The notes below the pieces were generated by a model that ran no database searches, was not told the origin of the DNA, and saw only the letters and a program-made list of their open reading frames with translations. A stretch of DNA of 64,000 nt from Marthasterias glacialis (taxonomy: Eukaryota > Echinodermata > Asteroidea > Forcipulatida > Asteriidae). The DNA lies in NCBI GenBank assembly GCA_911728455.2, contig OU452229.1, positions 3,954,574 to 4,018,573 on the forward strand. The letters run 5' to 3'. Both the position numbers and the translations under genes were made by a program. Below, piece by piece: positions 53,010 through 62,000 of this stretch (the stretch's first letter is position 1; each line of letters begins with the position of its first letter).

Positions 53010-56000
53010 GATGCTAAATTGCATTGGGAATAAAGAATATTTCAAGTAAGTTCTTGTTTGTGGACTGTTAGGACATCTACAAACGTTTCAATGTAGAGGC
53101 TTGAAGCTCTCTGTAGTGGAGTATTGATAAGGGAATGAAAGAGTAGCGACGAGGTCTTAATTGGCTGTTTAAAACTGTCAGTGTCGCGGCCCGTGTGATA
53201 TAAAGGCCCGAGCAGAAATTACACGAAACATCCTTTCCCGGTGTGAATTTTTTTTTAAAATGCAAAATTGTAGCCTTCAACTTTTACATCTCCCCGGATA
53301 ATACATAGGATCGTTAGAGAAACAGAAAGATGAGGACAGACGAGAAGTATCGCAAATGATTGTATTTCTGTTTTATTTTCCTTCTGCACCTGCCAGGCAA
53401 TTAGTGAATGCTCGAGACCGTGTCAAGAACGGTCTGACCAAGCTGCTTGAGACCAACACCTTGGTCGCTGACATGGAGGTGTCACTGACTGCCCTAGAAC
53501 CCGTCCTGAAACAGAAGTCCAGCGACACCGAGAAACTGATGGAAAGGCTAGCCGTGGATCAAGAGAAAGCTGATCAGGTGTGTAGAAAAAAAAACAGAAA
53601 AGTATAACACGGCAATTTGTACCTCTAGAGCAAAGATTATAGAGCGCCGAAGGCGCAAGATGGGGAACTCTGGCTGAACTGTGAAATCTCACTGGACGCC
53701 ATATCGGCAAGTGACTGTATTGATACAACACTGATACGTGCGGACCAGTGTAGACAATGACAATTGCTATCAAGGGGAAACATAGGCATTCACTTGCCGA
53801 AATGGCGCCCATGCGCATTTCACTTTCCAACAGTAGATAAAGGCCCAGTTCCCCATCTTGCGCCTACGGCGCTCTATAATCTTTGCTCTAGAGATATGCA
53901 TTCAATCAGTCAAGACAATGGGAGACGTAATAAAAATATTAAAGTATTAAAATTGCAAGTGTAACCAATTTTTTTTACCACAAGCTCAGCATCTTTTGGT
54001 CTGGCAAAACAGTCTGGATTGCATGGAGTTTGGCTTTGAGTGGTTCAGAATAGTTATGATTATGTATGAATTTTTGTTACTTCTGCTCAATACTTCGATG
54101 CTTAGGTACGGAAAGTGGTGCTTGAGGACGAGGCAACGGCCAAGGTGAAGGCCGAAGAGACCCAGGCCATCGCTGAAGATGCCCAGCGGGATCTGGACGA
54201 GGCCCTCCCTGCCTTGGAATCGGCTCAGAAGGCCCTGGATTCCCTGGATAAGAACGACATCTCTGAGATCAAGGTGTTCAACAAGCCGCCCGACATGGTG
54301 CTGACAGTCATGGAGTCCATCTGCATCCTACTGGGAGTCAAGTGAGTCCGGCTACTAGACATTTTATTGGCCATCTTATTAAAGCCATCATGATTTATTT
54401 CCATTCGAATCAGTGCTAACCAAACTGAGGCTGGAAGACAGAATAGTCTGGTGCCTTTTCATACTTTTCAAAATCTGCAATCATGAATGCTATTGCATAC
54501 AGACAATATGACAAAGATAGAGGCAGCGTCTCTGAGAAATACAGTAGAACACATTGATAGCTGACAGCATGTTTACTTGCCAAAATAAAATTGCAAAGCA
54601 CACAAATTTGATATTTCTAAAATAAAAACTGGCTCAGTAGAAGCGGGTTACCAGCCAAAATGCCATGTAATATATGTTGTATAAATCTTTTGTCTTAACG
54701 GTCATGCCACTTGAGGCGAATTTTACAGTCTACCTGGAGGCAACCAACTGCACAGCATGCCAAAGGAACGCTTCAGTAGTACAAGATCTATTTTTTTATA
54801 CGACAGTGTCTCACTGTCTTCAAGAAGATTAAACAATGATTTAAAGGTGAATGTGTTTCTTCGTGGAGATTGCCTGGAACTGGTCGCCTGTAAACGGCCT
54901 GGTGTAACATGGTACTTGGATTCGTCTTAAGATGAGTTTGTTTGATGAATCAATCTGAATTGCTAAGCAAAGTGAGATTTCATAGCGTGAATCAATGTAG
55001 CGATTTGAGCAACTCATCTGAAGATGAGTCTAAGAGCTTTGTAATATTGAGCCTCTGGGCCGTAGATTGTTGTTTCTAATGTTAAGTTACTCCTACTCTG
55101 ATTGTTTTGTACAAGTATTCCTTCACAGCGGTCCTTTTTTCCTCCTCCCCCCCACCCTGTCCAGGCCTGACTGGCCATCTGCTAAGGGTCTCCTGAGCGA
55201 CCCCAACTTCTTAAAGAGGCTCATGGATTACGACAAGGACAATGTACCCGATTCCCTCCTGAAGAAACTCAAGAAGTACATCGAAAACCCTAAGTTTGTT
55301 CCCGATGTCGTTGAGAAAACTTCAAAGGTGAGAGATGCCAGTTGTCAAACTAAGAACAACAAGAGAGTAGGAGGTACCAGAGAGTTTTCCTAGATGAGAT
55401 ATAAAAACGAAAAACAACAGGCCTTAAAACTTAAGTATAATAACACTAATAATAATAACTAGTTCTTATATAGCGCATTTCACAATAACATCTCAATGCG
55501 CTTTACATTAGTGCCCTGGTCATTGGGCCAATAACATTCCTGTAATCTTTCTCAGCTCCCTGGGGAGTATACAGAACCGAGCTGCCGTGGTGCTCTGAAG
55601 TCTTTTTCAAACACAATATCAACCTCGACACTGTACCCTCACAGGTACCCATTTATACCCCTGGGTGAAGAGAAGTAATTATAGTAAAGCATCTTGCTCA
55701 TGGACACATCAAATGTCATGACCGGGATTCGAACTCACACCCCGATGACTTGACCATCAGAACTTGAGTCCGGTGCACTAGACCGCTCGGCCATGACACG
55801 CTACACTAACGTAACTCTTTTCAAAAGTGTTTTTTTTTTTTTTTTTGCTCGCAGGCTTGTAAGTCCATGTGCATGTGGGTGAGGGCCATGGATCTGTACT
55901 CCAAAGTGTTCCGCACTGTGGAGCCAAAGAAAAAGAAGTAAGTGACTGCATCTTTTGGAGTTTAGTTTAGGAGTTGATCTCGGCAGAGAACAAAAGTACC

Positions 56001-59000
56001 TTTGTTCTGTCTTTTAGCTCTTATTTTATTCAGACATTCTAAATTACGCATTTGCACATGTTGTCACGTCGTGACAGAAAACAAAAGTACCGTTGTTCCC
56101 GCTTTTGAATCATGTTTTCCTTACACATCCTAAATGACACATATACACATGTTTGTAGTGGGCTGGTGTCACATCCAGGCAGTGAATGCCAGAAATTTGG
56201 GTTAGAGGCAGATTTCTGTTCAAGGAGTGACTTCTATTTTTTTTTTGTTAACCCCCAAAAAGGCTACGTGAAGCTGAGGAAGAATTAGCCGCCACCATGT
56301 CAGTGCTGAAGGAGAAGCAAGACAAGCTTGCCGCGGTAGAGAGTCAGATTGCTGAGCTGCAGGCCTCCTACGACGCAAGCGTCAACGAGAAAGAGGCACT
56401 GACTAAGAATATGGCGCAGACTGGGGCCAGATTGAAGCGCGCCGGCAAATTGACAACAGCTCTGGGGGATGAACAGGGACGATGGCATGAGAGTGTACAG
56501 GTAAAGTCATTGATAGATCTCTAACTCACAGTTATCATGGCAAAAACATTTATTGACGCTCAGAAGACTTATTATTATTTTTCAGAAGACTTTGTCCTTT
56601 TCCCCCAAACTGAACAAACAACGATTTGCTGAGTGTTGGAAGAATTATGCATATACGCACTTGAAAGACAATGTTGAATTTTTGGATACATCTATCATTG
56701 GATTTAAGCAACAATTCATGTCGAGTATCCTCGTAATCGGAAAGCTTGTTAGATCACACACATAATCAACAACAGACTTGTTTGACTCTTCTATTTCTAT
56801 TAGAGGTAAGTGTAACGTTTTCTCGCCTGTTTTTTATTTTCCTGCTGCAGGAGTTCCAGAAAGAGATAGGCAATGTTGTCGGTAATGTCTTTGTAGCAGC
56901 AGCTTGCGTCGCTTACTTCGGTGCCTTCACTAGCTCCTACCGTGTTGAGCTCGTCCAGCGCTGGACGGACCGATGTAAAGAACTAGAGATTCCTGTTACA
57001 GATGACTTGAGTCTGCTCAAGGTATGATGTACTTCCATTTCTTATTTTCCTAACCAACCAAAATACAGCGGATGGTTTTGTTCGATTTTGGTGGATACTG
57101 TAAGACCTAGCTGAGCCAAGTTGGCATTAGGTTGTTTGGCATTACTGGAATAGGCATGGATCAGGTGACTGAACTTCAACGGGAATTTTTTGTTCCACTT
57201 TCATAACCAATGCTTTGCAAAAAATTCTTTCTGTTTTCAAAGATATTTGCTTTTGTGTTGTTTTTTGTTTGGAAAGCTTGCGGCTTTTTCTTATACTTAC
57301 AGTTTTCTTATTTAAACACCGTGTTCTCGCAAGGTATACAGCTGCACAGCTTTTTTCTGGAAACTCTTACCTCCTTTTTTTGTTGTTAGTCAATTAACAA
57401 AGAGCACGGAGCAGTAACAGGGGCTAAATAGAGCATAATGTTCTCTTTACAACGACAAGCTTACCATCTTGTTATTGTTTCTGCAGGTCCTGGCCGATCC
57501 GTTTGAGATCAGACAGTGGAACGCGGACGGCTTGCCCAGAGACAATGTGTCCACGGAGAATGCAATCCTGGTCACCCGTGGAAGACGCTGGCCTCTCATG
57601 ATTGATCCCCAGGACCAGGTGAGTTTCCAGCAGGAGGATCGTTTGAAATAAGGATGAGAATCTAGTCAGGGTTGTTAGAACAATCTCAATGCCAGGTTCT
57701 AATTTTCATGGAGCTGCTCGGGGCTAAGCCTAGACAAATAAACAACAAAATCTCCAAGTGCATTTGAACTATCCCTGCTAAGTGAATACAATGGGAGACT
57801 TTTGAGACGTTAGCGGGCGCCCAAAGAACCGATCCTTTTCTATTGCTCTCATGATAGAAAAGGATCGGTTACTGGGGCGCCTGCTAACGTCTCAAAAGTC
57901 TCCCATTCACCTGATCAGCTTTTTTCCTTGTTTTTTTGTTTCTCGGAAGTGCCTTTGAAAATTGCAAAAAAGCTGTACAAAAGTCTTGCGGTGGCCTGGC
58001 ACTTTCCTCTTTGTTTTGACAAACTGCAGTGACATGCATGGTTTCTGCAAATAAACTTTTGCGAAATTGGGCATGGTTCGTAGGTTTTTGGCTTATATCA
58101 AAAAACAAAATTATCCAATCGTTCGCTTGACGAAATCTTGGCAGCTCAGTCCTGAAGTTTCCACGATAAATATTAGAATTGTAAGACATTAAAACCGTAA
58201 TCTTGTAATGTGATAATTTATTCTTCCTGTCAACCTTCAGGCCAATCGCTGGATCCGTAACCGCGAAGCCAAGAATGGGCTCAAGGTGATCAAGCTGACC
58301 GACGGTAACTTCCTGAGAACGCTGGAGAACTGTATCCGTGTGGGCATGCCGGTCCTTCTGGAGGAGGTGGAAGAGACCCTGGATCCCTCACTGGAACCCA
58401 TCCTGCTCAAGCAGACGTTTGTGCAGGTAATATAACTGGCAATGACTGGAGACCTTGCTTCTGAAATTATTCACCAAGTGATTTATTCTTGACCAGTATG
58501 AAGTCCCTACACCCTGTCATGGTCTGATTCCTGGGGGCCTTTTCAGAACCACGGCTTTGGCTTTGGCTCTGTCAGAGACTCTGGCTTAGGCTACGGCTTG
58601 GGGTCCGGCTTAGGCTCCGGCTTAGGGTCCGGCTTAGATGTTGGCTAAGGCTCCGGTTTAGGCTCCATCCGCTTGTTTGAAACCCTTGCACTGACAATGC
58701 ACGTTTTCAAAATAATTTACGGAGTCCAAGCTGGAACCGAAGCATTGATTTTGAAAGGTGTTAATTCTAGCAAATTTTAGGGAAACTCTTTGAACACCTT
58801 TGGCCTTGTCAAGTGAGAACAGCTGTTGTTTTCTCTGAGAAACAAATTATGATCCGGAAAGTTTGGGGGTGCTCTCTTAAAGATGAAAATTGAAAGAGCT
58901 TTGCAAGGGATTTTTCAATTTTGATTTGAAATTCTCAGGGTGGCCGTCTCCTCATTCGTCTTGGAGACAGCGACATAGACTATGATAAGAACTTCCGTTT

Positions 59001-62000
59001 CTACATGACGACCAAGATGGCCAACCCTCACTACCTCCCAGAGGTCTGCATCAAGGTCACCATCATTAACTTCACAGTCACCAAATCTGGCCTGGAGGAC
59101 CAGTTGCTCAGGTAAATAAAAAAATACAAGTGGAAGCAGTGGAAAAGGGGCTTTAAAAACTGCCTTTGCAGAGATGCAACTTTTATGAGAGCTGCGTCTC
59201 GCCCCTCGCCCCTCCCCCCTCCTTCCAGGCCTGCTACAACTAGCACCATCATTGGAAAAGGGGCTTTGAAAACTGCCTCTGCAGAGATGCAGCTTTTGTG
59301 AGAGCTGCGTCTCGCCCCCTCCCCCTCCCCCTCCCCTTCCAGCCCTGTTACAGCTAGCAGGATTGACACTCGCCAGTATTGTTTAGTCAATCAAACTGTT
59401 AAGAAGGCCGATAAGGGCCTTATAAGTACCACTTCAGATACCTGACACCAATCGAGAGTGAGGTGCATCCCTGATCCACAAAAGGTTACTTGGAATCGTA
59501 ACTTATAATGATGCTTGATCTTACTTTGAAACAGTGACGTGGTGAGACTCGAGCGTCCAGACCTGGAGGAGCAGAGGAACCAGCTGATCGTCCGCATCAA
59601 CGCTGACAAGAATCAACTCAAGGCCATCGAGGATCGCATCCTCAAGCTGCTGTTCGAATCGGAGGGCAACATCCTGGACAATGAAGAGCTGATCGATACA
59701 CTCAATAAATCTAAGGTAGAATTCTTCAGAGGACTTTGTAGAGATAAATATCAAGGAACATTACTTTTGTATTCTGCTGTGCCTAATTGTGGGCAGGTAT
59801 TTATGAATAATTTACCATGTACATGTACTTTAACACAGTGAATTCATTTTGCTGTGCTGCATCAAATCCAGCAAACTCGGGCAAAACCATGGATGGATGT
59901 GGACATTTACCAAAAGGCCAGTTCCACATTTGAGAGATGAGATTTGTGTGATGAGTAATTGAGATCTATTTTTCCTCCATCTTAAAGGTGACATCGGGTG
60001 TGATCACCACACGTCTCAAGGAGGCGGAGCAGACTGAGGAGAAGATCACCCTGGCTCGCGAGAAGTATCGAGTTGTCGCTGCCAGAGGTTCAGTCATGTA
60101 CTTTGTTGTAGCCTCCTTGGCTGAGATTGATCCCATGTATCAGTACTCACTCAAGTACTTCAAAAATGTAAGTCCAAAGTAGGATAGAAAATCAACGAGC
60201 AAGTTCAGACAAGGACCAAAGGTTAACTAGTAGTTGGTTAGTGACGTACGTAGTACGTGCACACTGAAGTTGAAGTGCGAACGACTCTAGTCATGTCACG
60301 TCCATGCGAGCATGAGAAATCGGCGAGTTTTAACATTTAATCACTTTTCTGATAACTGGTCCCCTCAGCACTGTGCTTATAAAACGGCTATTGGTCACCA
60401 GCGATGCGACCAACCTCGATAGGCTGGTCGCGTAAAGTCGACTAGACTAGTCCAACCATCGTTAACTAGCGTGGGTTCGATCAGAGTTAGTCGAACTATG
60501 GTTAACTATGGTCCTAGATCGAACTGTCTCAAATATGAGATCCTGATTTCGTAAACTGAACAGGCATGTACATGGAATACCCATGCTGATCAGTTGATTT
60601 TCCCTCTGTATTAACCCAGTTCACCTGGTTTCATCACCCACGTTAAATCTTGGTTGCGCCATTTCAGGGAGGCGGCTTCTCTATGTGTTACCGTGCAGTG
60701 CACATTTAAATCAGCACGTGCCCGGTTAGACGCGCACCATATCTCAACATGCAACTTGGCTCCCAAAATAACAGACCATGGGCAGACAGTATTCATGTAT
60801 TTTTTGTCAATCTGGTAGAAGACTGATTTTACAAAAGGCGTGTATGGTTGCAGTCTCCTCGTTCCTAGAAATGGAATGGATTAACCTCATCATTTTTTTT
60901 ATAGCATATTTTACTTTTATCTGCATTTTCTTAAGGCCAGCTGTTTTTGTATTAAAGAATATCGTTTGCATTTTGTTTGCATTCTGATGACATGAAACAA
61001 CTTCTTCTGTCAACTTCAAAAAGCATATAATCATTGTTTCAGACATCTATACAATGTGAATTGATGACTGAAGAACTTTCTCAGTTGAAAAGGAGGAATT
61101 GTTTTATTCCAGTTTAGTGCATTTCTTGATGTTGCCATTTTTTTTTCAATGACAGCTGTTCAATCAGTGCATAGAAAACAGCGAGAAGAGTGAGGATTTA
61201 AACACCAGGCTGCAGATCTTACTGCGTCAGACCACCATAGCCGTCTACACAAACGTATCAAGGTAAAATAGTACTACTTGATTTAAAGTTAGACATCACT
61301 TTCCCCGAGTGAGGTTTTAGATTAGCTTGGCTTAGATCTGGCAGTTAACAACCATCGCATAATGCTCAGACCTGACCTGGAAGAAATTAAAGACTGACTG
61401 AAAAATGATGTTAAACTGTTACACAGATATCACATGCAGCTTTCACAGTGGGATACTTTTCAGAACTTTAGGTGGCAGCAGACTTACCAGATAATCCTGT
61501 TTTTCTCAGAAATAAGCTCATGACCAGAACTTGCACAGGCCCTTTTAGAAACCATGGATTCGGCTTTATAATAATAATAATAATAATAATAACTTTATTT
61601 CTTGATGGTAGCCATGTCACCTCGAGGATGATTTTCAGTGGGCCATCTGTGTGAACCAGAAACACCGGGGTAATTCCCCTACTCTTCCACGATAAGTGTT
61701 CTGGGTTCTTTTACGTGCACTACTAATCCTAGTACATGGGACCTACGGCTTAATGTCCCATCCAAAGGACAAAGCAATTATGGTAAAGTATCTTGCTCAA
61801 GGACACAAGTGCGGTGACCGGGATTCGAACCCACACTCTGCTGCCAACGGCACAAGAACTTGAGTCCGGTGATCTTAACCGCTAGGTCACGACATTCCAC
61901 TTTAACTTGGGGCCCTGTCAGTAATTTTTGGGGGAAACACAGGCTTTAAACATAAGGAGCCCCAAGCCGGAGGCAAAGCCGAAGACGTGGTTTTAAAAAG

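Noticed and set aside
53423..53830. 135-codon ORF on the minus strand
   Set aside because: Overlaps coding exon 42 in antisense and runs into a foldback MITE.
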